From the NCBI RefSeq assembly GCF_900110035.1, contig NZ_FOCF01000001.1, positions 496,001 to 560,000 of the forward strand: DNA of 64,000 bases, in the 5' to 3' direction. Position numbers and translations under genes: made by a program. The notes under the pieces were generated by a model. That model was not told the DNA's origin. It worked only from the letters and a program-made list of their open reading frames with translations, and did not search any database. Shown piece by piece: positions 29,334-36,923 of this stretch (positions are counted from its first letter, which is position 1; each line of letters opens with the position of its first letter). The DNA is from Sphingomonas gellani. Lineage in GTDB: Bacteria; Pseudomonadota; Alphaproteobacteria; Sphingomonadales; Sphingomonadaceae.

Positions 29334-29715
29334 GTCTCGTCTCTCTAGTCGGACGGCTTTCCACAGCCGTTGACCGCGTCGGGCGGTCGCCGGGGGGTGG
29401 AAACCTGCTAGAGAGACAGGTCGACGGCTTTTACGCTTTCGCGCTGGACATGACGCGCCGCCCCCGGCTACGAAGCCGAAGTCGGAGCGCCGCCAAGCGC
29501 TCACGCGGGACCGGTCGCCAAACCTGTCCTTCACGATCAAGGCCGGCGCCAACCGGGTTGATCGCTATCTCTAGTCCGGGTTTCCACACCCACGGACAAC
29601 ATGCCCTATTCTGACACGGTTGCAAGCCCCTCCCCGCCAAGGGAGGGAAACTTGCGTTGTACGCGCGCCGGATTTGCCGCTCGACACAGGCAGCGGTTCG
29701 CGGCCAGATAACCGG
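29334..29715. other. Divergent intergenic region in the satellite
   Basis: About 380 bases separate a leftward gene from a rightward membrane-protein gene. Two CTCTAG-containing stretches (near 29345 and 29570) are followed by related GG..TTTCCACA..C segments. This probably holds divergent promoters, but I cannot assign -10/-35 boxes with confidence. Confidence 0.35.
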
Positions 29716-30210
29716 ATGGCCAACAACATCGATGAAGCCCGGGAGGCGTTGGTTAAGCGCCACTGGTGGGGATACGGCATGGCCATCCTCATCAGCTACG
29801 CACTCGCCGGCCCCCTGCTGCGCTTCACTCCTCCTGACGTCTTGCAGTTGTTTGGCTTATTCGTCGCAGGTGTCGTCTTCGCTGGTTATTGGGGGTTGAT
29901 CTACTTCGGTGACAGGGATGCAAAGTACATGATCGCTCTTGCGCTTCTGCTTGCAGTAGCGGCTTCGGTCATCGCTACCCCGATGCTCAACAACGCCACT
30001 GCTGACAGCGAGGCAAACGACCGCCGCTGCCTAGCTATCCAACGCGACATGGTTTCGGCTCATCGGCGGATACCTGATGGACCAGCCCTGTTCCAAGCGT
30101 TCGGCTGTCGCCCCCAGGGCAGCGACCCACGCCTCTTTGTCCCTCCAACCGATAGAGAGAAGCGGGCAGGGCACGCTCTTCCCTATGGTGGGTATCCGCG
30201 ACCGCAATAG
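29716..30210 (+). CDS. Membrane protein, three TM segments
   Basis: 164 residues from the ATG at 29716. Hydrophobic segments near residues 20-38 (GMAILISYALAGPLLRF), 46-62 and 72-88, then a soluble tail with two Cys and a basic end. The only rightward gene in the satellite, next to the phosphoribosyltransferase/DprA pair; this could be a separately regulated cargo gene. No family recognised. Confidence 0.6.
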   Translation: MANNIDEAREALVKRHWWGYGMAILISYALAGPLLRFTPPDVLQLFGLFVAGVVFAGYWGLIYFGDRDAKYMIALALLLAVAASVIATPMLNNATADSEANDRRCLAIQRDMVSAHRRIPDGPALFQAFGCRPQGSDPRLFVPPTDREKRAGHALPYGGYPRPQ

Positions 30211-30252
30211 TCATGTCCCCTCCATTGCGGAGGAACTTGCGCTGCCGTTCGC

Positions 30253-30897
30253 TTAGTAAGCGAGAGTTTCCGCCGGGATCGTGAACATGCCCGCGGGCCG
30301 GTCCCACACCGTTCGGCCAACCACGAAGGCGTGATCGACCTCATGCCCTAAGCCCGCCAGAAAACGCCGGCAGGCTCGCAAATGACCGCCGCCGGTCATC
30401 ACGTCGTCAAGCAGCAGGATGCGCCCGCCAAGGCCCGCGCCGCCGCGCAGGTGCGGCAGGATCATGTGCCACCGTCGTTCGCCGACACCCTCATGCGCTC
30501 TTGGCTGGGGTTGATCGAAGTGGAGAACCGGCGCGGCAATTAGATTTGGCCGGCGGGCTTGCAGCGCTGCCGCCAATCGCGCGCCGGTAAAGTCACCGCC
30601 GGACGCGATTGTCTGCGATGATGGTACGGGCACGATGGTGGCGTGCGTAATGCCAGCGGCATCGATCAGGTCAACAAGCCTAGAGCCTGCGACTTGAAGC
30701 GCGAGGCGCTGCCCTGCGGCGTCGGAGTATTGCCTAACCCGCGTGTTCCCCGGCCGACGAACCCATTCTGCGTAGCCGTTGAAGGGCTCGCGCTTGACGC
30801 CTTTGACGAGATTGCGGGCCCGCCAGTGTTCTGGCTCCCAATTGTTCGCCCACGCCGCACTGTTGCCGGGATAGCCGCAGACCGAGTGCACCCTCAC
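30253..30897 (-). CDS. Phosphoribosyltransferase (ComF-like)
   Basis: 214 residues, GTG start 1 base after the DprA-like stop, so the two genes form an operon. The PRPP-binding loop is clear: ILLLDDVMTGGGHLRACRRFL (about residues 162-180), as in type I phosphoribosyltransferases and ComF. The N-terminal part (NNWEPEHWRARNLVKGVKR) is unlike canonical ComF. Together with a DprA/Smf protein on a mobile element, this recalls nucleotide-centred conflict systems. A defence role is inference; a role in DNA uptake is unlikely in a satellite. Confidence 0.8.
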   Translation of the reverse strand: MRVHSVCGYPGNSAAWANNWEPEHWRARNLVKGVKREPFNGYAEWVRRPGNTRVRQYSDAAGQRLALQVAGSRLVDLIDAAGITHATIVPVPSSQTIASGGDFTGARLAAALQARRPNLIAAPVLHFDQPQPRAHEGVGERRWHMILPHLRGGAGLGGRILLLDDVMTGGGHLRACRRFLAGLGHEVDHAFVVGRTVWDRPAGMFTIPAETLAY

Positions 30898-30898
30898 A

Positions 30899-31693
30899 CT
30901 AGCCGCCGTAGATCGCTGCGAGCAGCTGAGGGGTGCTCTCCAAGATCAGGGTGCGAGGTTTGTCGATGAACTTGGCGGGCCACGATAGCCCTGGATCGTC
31001 CGCGACGCTGCGCGCGATCACCAGCCATCGGCCAAGTCGTTGGCACTCCGCCGCCTGGTGGAGAGTGCCGGACGTGTCCGATGCCTCGATTACCACGCTG
31101 GCGTCGCTCAACGCTGCCATGGTGCGATTGCGAGCCGGGAAGTTGGAGGGGAACACGCGCGAGCCGGAAGCAAATTGCGAAATGAGCAGGTGATCGCGGT
31201 AGATGGCTTCTTGAAGCGTCTTGTTCTTTGCCGGGTAAGCCTGATCGATGGGGGTGCCGATCACCGCGATTACCTTCCCACCGGCTTCCATGGCACCGGA
31301 CAGAGCCTCGGTGTCGATGCCTTCCGCGAGGCCTGACACGACGACAATGCCGGCCTCGGCAAGCTGCCGTCCGAGTTGCCGCGCACGCCGCCGCCCCATG
31401 TCGCTCGCCTTCCGCGCGCCGATTACGGCAACGCAGCGTCGCTCAATCAGGTGCGCGTCACCGGCGTAAAACACCTGCGCCCGTCCGCCTTCATCCGACG
31501 CGGTGACGGACGCAAGCATGTCCATCTGGCGATCGGCAAGCGCTTCCCGACCGCTTATCGCGAGTAGGCCGGTCAGGGGATAGGCGAACACCTCGGCAGG
31601 CGGGACGTAGCGCAGCCCTCGACTGCCGCCGCTGATCGCGGGGCGTGTTACCGGTCGCGATGGCCGGCGCGGCCGATCCGACTCCGCCTCCAT
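30899..31693 (-). CDS. DprA/Smf-family protein
   Basis: 264 residues from the ATG preceded by AAAGG. The Rossmann-type Smf core is evident: VAVIGARKASDMGRRRARQL, then VVVSGLAEGIDTEALSGAM, the GTPIDQAYPAKN loop, FPSNFPARNRTMAALSDASVVIEA and SGTLHQAAE. The N-terminal 90 residues are not the usual DprA SAM domain, and no C-terminal winged helix is obvious. It is coupled to a phosphoribosyltransferase. Candidate nucleotide-sensing partner in an antiphage or inter-element conflict module. Confidence 0.85.
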   Translation of the reverse strand: MEAESDRPRRPSRPVTRPAISGGSRGLRYVPPAEVFAYPLTGLLAISGREALADRQMDMLASVTASDEGGRAQVFYAGDAHLIERRCVAVIGARKASDMGRRRARQLGRQLAEAGIVVVSGLAEGIDTEALSGAMEAGGKVIAVIGTPIDQAYPAKNKTLQEAIYRDHLLISQFASGSRVFPSNFPARNRTMAALSDASVVIEASDTSGTLHQAAECQRLGRWLVIARSVADDPGLSWPAKFIDKPRTLILESTPQLLAAIYGG

Positions 31694-31806
31694 GATTCGC
31701 CTTTCAAGCACAGATGACACGATACTCGGCACTGCCAAGTTGGCAACCACTGCCGGAAAAGCGCTGGGCCGGCGGGGTAGTTTCACAAAGGTGAGACGGC
31801 GACACG

Positions 31807-32550
31807 CTAAGGTCGGATCAAGTCGCCCGCCTTTTTAAGCCGGTTGCAACACCGCTTCGCCTTCACCGCCGCCCACCAGCTCGTGTGCCAGGACGTGACG
31901 CGGTAGGCATGCAGCACCCGGTCCAGTCCAGTTTCCATCCGGTTCGGCGGGTTCGTCGTTTCGTACACTACCACCCGCCGCTCCGGGTCGACGCCGACCA
32001 GCCGCTTGACCAAACCTGAAACGCGAGGATCGCCGCCCGCTGCCCTCATATAGTCGACGAGGTCGTCGGGGCGGAACAGGAACAGGTCGCCCGCGCGAAT
32101 CGGCGCGAAGCGATCAATCACAACCCATCTGGCACTATCCGGCATGACGGGCCGCATACAGGTCCCGCGCACGGGACAGACCGCCCGCTGGCCCCACGGC
32201 AGAAACACGTCATCGCGCCACCAAGGCTCCCGGATCGCCGGCAAGGTCTGCCCCGTGGGGTCAGCGGGATAGCGGAAGCCGAACCCGCCTTGCTCCATCG
32301 GCTGGCCGCGTGATGGCTGTTGCCCCGGCGCGGTGCTGGTGTGTGGACGGGGCGCGAAAGCGCTGACGGCAACTGCCGCCGCCACGGAAAGGACCGCACC
32401 CACAGCAGCGCCAGCGGCCAGGGCCGCCGCACTGCCAGCGACCGCCGCCGATCCGAAGGCGTGCAGAAACGCCAAGCCGAGTTGGGGTGCGTAGGCGGCA
32501 ATGGCGGCTGTGACCGCGATGACAGCCACCGCCCGAAGCACCTTACCCAT
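31807..32550 (-). CDS. Membrane-anchored S24/S26 peptidase-like protein with Cys at the nucleophile position
   Basis: 247 residues. Residues 1-65 are strongly hydrophobic with Ala/Val runs, reminiscent of the N-terminus of phage tail-tip proteins. Residues about 128-200 resemble the signal-peptidase/LexA fold: RGTCMRPVMPDSARWVVID, IRAGDLFLFR, and VKRLVGVDPERRVVVY. In this family the first block is normally G-x-S-M-x-P with Ser as nucleophile; here Cys takes that place while the Lys of VKRL is kept. It may be a thiol variant or inactive. Between the capsid gene and the DprA operon; possible maturation protease for the satellite capsid. Confidence 0.6.
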   Translation of the reverse strand: MGKVLRAVAVIAVTAAIAAYAPQLGLAFLHAFGSAAVAGSAAALAAGAAVGAVLSVAAAVAVSAFAPRPHTSTAPGQQPSRGQPMEQGGFGFRYPADPTGQTLPAIREPWWRDDVFLPWGQRAVCPVRGTCMRPVMPDSARWVVIDRFAPIRAGDLFLFRPDDLVDYMRAAGGDPRVSGLVKRLVGVDPERRVVVYETTNPPNRMETGLDRVLHAYRVTSWHTSWWAAVKAKRCCNRLKKAGDLIRP

Positions 32551-32580
32551 GTGACCACCTCATTGAATTGGAGCGGCGTT

Positions 32581-32822
32581 GCCCGATTGAGCCTAGATCC
32601 CCGCAAAGCGGACCCGCCCAGGCATCAGGCTTCCCGTTGTTGGGCGCGTCGCGTCGCCCTCGATGGCCGGGCGGGCATCCCGGTAACTCTGGTGCGGCGC
32701 TGTCCGATTGAGCCTCCCTTGCCGCCGCGCGGCCCCGCCCAGGCATCGGACTTGTCGTTGTCGGCCGCGCCGCGTCGGCCTCAGAAAGGTGGGCGGGATG
32801 CCGGCCGGGCTGGGGAGCAGCG
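32581..32822. repeat. Two tandem imperfect 121-bp hairpin-forming units
   Basis: Each unit starts near CGATTGAGCCT (32584 and 32705) and shares CCGCCCAGGCATC, a GTTGT core and GGCGCGTCGCGTCG-like and GGGCGGG segments. In unit 1 the CCCGCCCAGGCATC arm can pair with GATGGCCGGGCGGG, giving a long stem. The units fill the space between the capsid gene and the peptidase-like gene. Possible processed RNA, regulatory structure or protein-binding DNA. Confidence 0.6.
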
Positions 32823-32835
32823 CCGGCCGATCCGG

Positions 32836-34059
32836 TTAGCCGAAGGTGCCCTTGATGATCGCAGCCGGGTAGCGGTTCGCCAGGGCGACACGCTCTTCGC
32901 AGCGCATTGTCAGCAGGTTCTTCTCGAAGTCGTCCGCGTTCTCCGAGGAAATCAGCACCTCCGGGGCAAGGCGATCGTAGAGCTTCTGCCGCCGATAAGC
33001 GCCGACTGAGAAGCTGCCGGCCGGCATGGCCGTGGTGACAGCGACCGGCAAACCGAAGAGTGTCGGAGCCTCGGACTCCCCGACCTTGCCGTTGATCGGG
33101 TCGAGGGAGATGTATCCTCCGGCCGCGTCCTTCAGCAGCTTAATCATCCACCAGTCGAGCGGGTTGAGGATGATGCCATCGGGCACGAACTCGGCCAGGG
33201 CGAGTTGCGCGATAGCCTGCCCGATCCGGTCAATCCGTGTCGGGTTCGTAATCGCCATGCCGGCCGGCACGGCAAACGCGGTCGCGACCGTCAACATCCC
33301 AGTCAGGTTCTCCCCGGTGCCGTCACCGGACAGGATTTGCACGTCCTCCGCCAGTTGGAGGCCATAGCGCATTTCCGTGTCGACCTCGCCTTGCAGCTGC
33401 GCCGCGTCGTCGGCAGCCTGCCGGGTCAGCTTGGACAGGTGCGCGATGGTCCGCACCGGCGTGTTGACCTTCGTCCAGCCATATTCGCTGTAGGGTTTCT
33501 GCGTCCCTTCCGCGACCGGACGCGCGTTGTTGGTGCGCAGCGTCTGTTGCGCATAGTCGATCGACCCGCTGGTGGTCGGGATAACGGTCAGCAAGTCGCG
33601 GACCCGGATCAGTCGGCGCGGCGCGCTGGCAATTTCGCGATCCTGGTCCCGATAGATCAAGCCGCCGCCTGAGCCGCCGACAGTCGTGATCGCCTTCAGT
33701 TCGATGCGTGCGCCGAGGCCGGGGCGGTAGCGCCCATCCTGAAGCGCCTTCAGTTCCGACGACGCCGCAACCTGTGCCCCGTAGGTGTCCACGAACCCGC
33801 CGCCCGAACCGCGCGGGCGATCGGCGCGCTGTTCCAGTTCCTCGATCCGCGCCATCAGTTCCGCGGCCTTGGTTTCGGAGCCGGTGAACTTGCTGGTGAA
33901 CCAGTCGCGTAGTTCGTTGCCGATTTCGGTTGCGGACTTGCTTTGGATTGCCGGGAACGGGTGGTCTGGGCCGCGCATGTAACGGCCCTTGGCCCGCTCG
34001 GCCGGGGTCATGGCTCCAAGCAGCGCCGCCCCGCCGGAAAGCATGGTCAGTTTGCGCAT
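32836..34059 (-). CDS. Satellite major capsid protein, HK97 fold
   Basis: 407 residues. A charged N-terminal delta-like region (KAAELMARIEELEQRADRPRG) is followed by the capsid fold: ELKAITTVGGSGGGLIYRD, IPTTSGSIDYAQQT, IAHLSKLTRQAADDA, LSGDGTGENLTGMLTVA, IILNPLDWWMIKLLKD, LFGLPVAVTTAMPAG and RCEERVALANRYPAAIIKG. It is unrelated at the residue level to the prophage's fused capsid protein. No portal, protease or connector gene lies near it in the element. AGGAA precedes the ATG. Inferred use: building or remodelling capsids around satellite DNA. Confidence 0.9.
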   Translation of the reverse strand: MRKLTMLSGGAALLGAMTPAERAKGRYMRGPDHPFPAIQSKSATEIGNELRDWFTSKFTGSETKAAELMARIEELEQRADRPRGSGGGFVDTYGAQVAASSELKALQDGRYRPGLGARIELKAITTVGGSGGGLIYRDQDREIASAPRRLIRVRDLLTVIPTTSGSIDYAQQTLRTNNARPVAEGTQKPYSEYGWTKVNTPVRTIAHLSKLTRQAADDAAQLQGEVDTEMRYGLQLAEDVQILSGDGTGENLTGMLTVATAFAVPAGMAITNPTRIDRIGQAIAQLALAEFVPDGIILNPLDWWMIKLLKDAAGGYISLDPINGKVGESEAPTLFGLPVAVTTAMPAGSFSVGAYRRQKLYDRLAPEVLISSENADDFEKNLLTMRCEERVALANRYPAAIIKGTFG

Positions 34060-34114
34060 GAGTTAAGGTTCCTGTGATGGTCGAACATTTCGGGAACCGT
34101 GATACAGCGCTGGA

Positions 34115-34339
34115 TCAGCGCGCGGCGTTATGCGTAACGAAAAAGTTGAACGCCCATTCAACAACGACGCGGGCAAGGGCGCGCTCCACCTCTTGCTTGT
34201 TGAGCGCCTCCTGTTCGGTGATCCGGCCATCTGTAATCAGTGCGTCGAGAATGTCGTAATTGGCCGGCACGCGATAGACTGCCACCCCCTCATTCTGCCG
34301 CTGGCGATACTTGCGCTGCCGGTCGGCGCGGGTGGACAT
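34115..34339 (-). CDS. Small basic satellite protein
   Basis: 74 residues. It begins TRADRQRKYRQRQNEGVAVYRV, a basic DNA-binding-like start, followed by an acidic helical part (RITEQEALNKQEVERALARVV). Its ATG overlaps the stop of the preceding gene. Proteins of this type occur in alphaproteobacterial phages without known function. Confidence 0.65.
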   Translation of the reverse strand: MSTRADRQRKYRQRQNEGVAVYRVPANYDILDALITDGRITEQEALNKQEVERALARVVVEWAFNFFVTHNAAR

Positions 34340-34578
34340 CAGCCCTTGCTCAACTCGCGCAGCATCTCAGCACCGAACTTCTCGATCGCCAGCGCCTGGC
34401 CGCGCAGCCATGCCGCCGTCTGTGTCGGGGTACTGGCGACCAGCACCCGCTCAGACGCGGCGGTCAGCGCCGCCGTGGCGATGATCGCGGGATTGATGCC
34501 GGCAACGGTCAGGCTGTCGAAATAGGCGTGCATCTGACGCTGAAGCGCAACGATCTCGGCTTGTTCGTCGGGTGTCAT
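34339..34578 (-). CDS. Small satellite protein, helical
   Basis: 79 residues, mostly alpha-helical (DEQAEIVALQRQMHAYF, NPAIIATAALTAASERVL, LRGQALAIEKFGAEMLREL). It lies directly downstream of the cos-like region and upstream of the 74-residue and capsid genes. This is where a packaging-redirection protein could sit, but no family is recognised. Confidence 0.6.
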   Translation of the reverse strand: MTPDEQAEIVALQRQMHAYFDSLTVAGINPAIIATAALTAASERVLVASTPTQTAAWLRGQALAIEKFGAEMLRELSKG

Positions 34579-34592
34579 GGCTCTCTCCGGTC

Positions 34593-34790
34593 AAAGTTCG
34601 CACGAAAGTTCGCACCGGGCCGCCAAGTTCGCACCGGTGCGAACTTTCGCGAACCACTGCGAACCTGTCGGCGCATGGTGGATGGATAGAAGAACGGCAG
34701 TATTCAGCCGTTTCCGGGCGGTCGGGTCAGTGTTGGCGAGGTTCGCACTGGTTCGCAGCAAGTCGAAAGTGCGCGCCAAAGTTCGCACCT
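34593..34790. promoter_or_regulatory. Cluster of GTTCGCAC repeats beside the cos-like region
   Basis: At least six direct or inverted copies of the GTTCGCAC/GTGCGAAC motif are packed here, including a palindromic GTTCGCACCGGTGCGAAC around 34630-34648. Single copies also lie in and next to the prophage's small-terminase gene and cos-like region (near 38337 and 38535). Suggested role: small-terminase binding sites needed to start packaging. Confidence 0.6.
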
Positions 34791-34880
34791 CCCCCGATCA
34801 GGGAGGAAAAAATCTCTGCGTGGTGGGCGGACCGGTGTAGAGGACGACGGCTCCGGGCACTTTCGAACACCCCCCCCGGG
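34778..34880 (+). other. Satellite copy of the prophage cos-like region
   Basis: About 100 bases align with 38533-38634 beside the prophage small-terminase gene. Shared blocks include AAAGTTCGCACCTCC, a perfect 23-base stretch (34801-34823), GGGCGGACCGGTGTAGA and a C8 tract near the end. The two copies have the same orientation. Conservation of a non-coding stretch between two otherwise unrelated elements suggests a shared packaging signal. Confidence 0.75.
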
Positions 34881-34882
34881 GG

Positions 34883-35077
34883 TCAGTGGCGTGCGCGGCT
34901 CACTGCGGCGCGCACGGTGGCGAGGATCGCTTCGCCGGCCTCGTGGTCGCCCATGGCCTGTCCGAGCAGCACGGAAGCCGCAGCGAGCAGCGATGCCGTC
35001 GCCCACAACGCGTCATCTGTGCGGGCGCTGGCCAGGGCGATCAGGTCAGCTTGCAGGGCTTTGTCGCTGGCCATCAT
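34883..35077 (-). CDS. Small Ala-rich satellite protein
   Basis: 64 residues from the ATG overlapping the antirepressor stop (ATGA). Helical and Ala rich (LQADLIALASARTDDALWA, LLAAASVLLGQAM). Downstream of it lies the cos-like region. Function unknown. Confidence 0.6.
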   Translation of the reverse strand: MMASDKALQADLIALASARTDDALWATASLLAAASVLLGQAMGDHEAGEAILATVRAAVSRARH

Positions 35078-35787
35078 GCCCGCGGTCCCATCATCTCGGC
35101 CAGCTTCGCCAGCCCCTTGGGCGTGACCATCACAGTGGATCCGATCTTGTCCGGCCCGTTCGGTGACGGGATGCGGGTGGTTCGTTGCTCCACCAGCCCC
35201 GAACGCTCTTTGTCGGAGAAGCACTGCCAGCGGCCCGACGCCTGTTGCCGATAGATCCAGTGGATCGCGTGCATGTGCTTGAACAGGTCGTCCCGGCCCA
35301 TCTTCAGCACCTTGGACGCCTCGGTCACATTGATCGCGCCGCGAGCATCAGTCAGCCGGTCGAGTGCGTCCGCCTTTGGCTGAAGCCCATCCAGGCGATC
35401 CATACGGCCCATGAGAAGCGCGCGAAGCGTGGCGTTGTCATCAAGATTCGGCGCTGCGGTCGCCAAGCCGTAGCCGCCGGTTCTGCGGATCGAGGGCAAC
35501 ACCTCGGCTGTCACCCATTTGCGGAAGCGTTTCGCTGCCGCCTTTCGGCTGCGCAGGATGAGCGCGTATAGGCCACTCTCGTTGATGGCGGCGGCAGACT
35601 GTGGACCCCCAAGGGTGTCGACTACTACCGACCCCCTTTCGTCATCATCCAAGCGAGCCAGCGCGTCGCGGTGATTGGCGATGTCGAGCGCGGCACACAC
35701 GTCCGCCGCGACAAACCACGGCTGTCCGCCCCGGTCCTCTATCCGGACAGGGCGCGTCTCGAATTGAAATGGCACGATCGCGTTCAT
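35074..35787 (-). CDS. Phage antirepressor with Bro-N and KilA-C-type domains
   Basis: 237 residues from the ATG at 35787 (GGAG 6 bases upstream). The Bro-N domain has QPWFVAADVCAALDIANHRDALARLDD and INESGLYALILRSRKAAAKRF-type motifs. The C-terminal domain (INVTEASKVLKMGRDDLFKHM, then W-I-Y-R) is of the ANT/KilA-C type. In satellites and phages such proteins control induction by binding repressors or DNA. It lies downstream of a set of palindromic repeats (35844-35971). Confidence 0.88.
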   Translation of the reverse strand: MNAIVPFQFETRPVRIEDRGGQPWFVAADVCAALDIANHRDALARLDDDERGSVVVDTLGGPQSAAAINESGLYALILRSRKAAAKRFRKWVTAEVLPSIRRTGGYGLATAAPNLDDNATLRALLMGRMDRLDGLQPKADALDRLTDARGAINVTEASKVLKMGRDDLFKHMHAIHWIYRQQASGRWQCFSDKERSGLVEQRTTRIPSPNGPDKIGSTVMVTPKGLAKLAEMMGPRA

Positions 35788-35843
35788 GGGATGCTCCATG
35801 TTGGCCCTCGCCAGCGGCGGGGCACGGTGTCGAGATTTTTCCT

Positions 35844-35971
35844 CGGTCCCGCTGGAGGGACCGCACGGTCCCGCTCACGGGACAATTGGCAACAATGTTG
35901 CGCCTCACGGTCCCGCTGGCGGGACCGCTCCACGAGAGAGGCCGAATTATGAACGGTCCCGTCAGAGGGAC
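35844..35971. repeat. Four GGTCCC palindromes (candidate origin or operator array)
   Basis: CGGTCCCGCTGGAGGGACCG at 35844-35863 is followed by related inverted-repeat units at 35866-35883, 35908-35927 and 35954-35971. A GCAACAATGTTGC palindrome (35889-35901) sits in the middle. They fill the gap between the helix-turn-helix gene and the antirepressor gene. A similar unit occurs inside the peptidase-like gene near 32162. Iteron-type replication origin or regulator binding array. Confidence 0.65.
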
Positions 35972-36001
35972 ACATAACAGTTACCAGTGTAGGGTGGCCG
36001 A

Positions 36002-36376
36002 TCAGCGGGTCAGGTAATCCATGCTCGGCCCCGATCGGCCTGGCCACGCCACCCAAGTCAGCCGCCATGTCGATGCCGCCGGACCAACCTTCACACTGAA
36101 GGCCCCGACCGATGTGGGCACGATGAAGCCGGCATCCGTCAATTCGGCCAAGGCGCGCGCGGCCGGGTTTTTCGTTAGGCCCGTCGCCTCGGCAGCTTGC
36201 CGGACAGAGAGGACGATCGCGCCGTTGTTCTTCCCGTTGTCGAGGCTGGCGAGGTGGAGCAGCACCTTGACCGCGCCGCCGCTCAGGTCTCGAAAGGCCG
36301 GGCACGCCAGCATGGCGTGATCCAGCCGAATATGCCGCGTATGGCGATTGCGGCCATTCGCCATCAGCCGGGCCAT
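36002..36376 (-). CDS. Helix-turn-helix protein, possible satellite replication or regulatory protein
   Basis: 124 residues. The central part (FRDLSGGAVKVLLHLASLD, then LSVRQAAEATGLTKNPAARA, LAELTDAGFIV) is a winged-helix of the type found in replication initiators and phage regulatory proteins. Located between the PC4-like gene and the GGTCCC palindromes, which could be its binding sites. Confidence 0.65.
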   Translation of the reverse strand: MARLMANGRNRHTRHIRLDHAMLACPAFRDLSGGAVKVLLHLASLDNGKNNGAIVLSVRQAAEATGLTKNPAARALAELTDAGFIVPTSVGAFSVKVGPAASTWRLTWVAWPGRSGPSMDYLTR

Positions 36377-36382
36377 GCTCGA

Positions 36383-36610
36383 TCAGTCGGCCGCGCGGAC
36401 GGCGGCTCCCAATGCCTCCACCAGCGCCGGAATGGCGTCGGGTCGCAGGACGATGCCCTTGGGCGTCGGCACGCGGTCGGCGCCCTTGCCGTCTACATAG
36501 GTCCGCACGTCCACGAACCGCGTCCCGTGATAGGTGGCGACGGACACGCGTACCTCTTCCCGGCTGTTCTTGCGGATCGTGGCGACAGGGATCGCGTCGG
36601 GGTCAGCCAT
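36383..36610 (-). CDS. PC4/YdbC-like single-strand DNA-binding protein
   Basis: 75 residues from the ATG at 36610, overlapping the AlpA-like stop. The pattern IRKNSREEVRVSVATYHG, FVDVRTYVDGKG, PTPKGIVLRPDAIPALVEAL matches bacterial PC4 (transcriptional coactivator p15) proteins that bind single-stranded DNA. Likely helps transcription or replication of the satellite. Confidence 0.8.
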   Translation of the reverse strand: MADPDAIPVATIRKNSREEVRVSVATYHGTRFVDVRTYVDGKGADRVPTPKGIVLRPDAIPALVEALGAAVRAAD

Positions 36611-36824
36611 TGGCCCGGTCCCCTGCGGCGGCGGCTTCCTGTGCGGCGAAGTGCTTCGCCAGGGTGGACCGGCGGGCGCAGACAGTCCGGCCAGCCTTGA
36701 AGGTCGGAAGCTCGCCCTTCTCATGCAGATGCAGCACCTGCCGCTTGGTCAACTGGAGGTGTGCGGCGATGGCATCAGCCCCGTAGAGTAGGTCCGCCGC
36801 ATAGTCGTTCTGTGCGTCACTCAT
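36603..36824 (-). CDS. AlpA/excisionase-like helix-turn-helix protein
   Basis: 73 residues. GADAIAAHLQLTKRQVLHLHEKGELPTFKAGRTVCARRSTL is the MerR/AlpA-type winged helix used by satellite excision and activation proteins (that motif spans residues about 15-55). Three TGCGTCA motifs overlap its ribosome-binding site and first codons, so it may regulate itself; matching motifs lie at the integrase end. Likely recombination directionality factor or activator. Confidence 0.75.
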   Translation of the reverse strand: MSDAQNDYAADLLYGADAIAAHLQLTKRQVLHLHEKGELPTFKAGRTVCARRSTLAKHFAAQEAAAAGDRANG

Positions 36825-36842
36825 GCGTCACTCCTTGCGTCA
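36813..36842. repeat. Three TGCGTCA motifs at the right end of the satellite
   Basis: TGCGTCA at 36813, 36824 and 36836 is spaced 11-12 bp, about one helical turn, across the start of the AlpA-like gene. It mirrors the set at 27262-27302. Confidence 0.65.
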
Positions 36843-36923
36843 CGGACGCGCCCGAGCGTCCGCGAAAGTGGCGGATTTCCGCCGTTTGTTGAGGGTCGCC
36901 GCGTAAGTCGACCGGGCGAGAAA

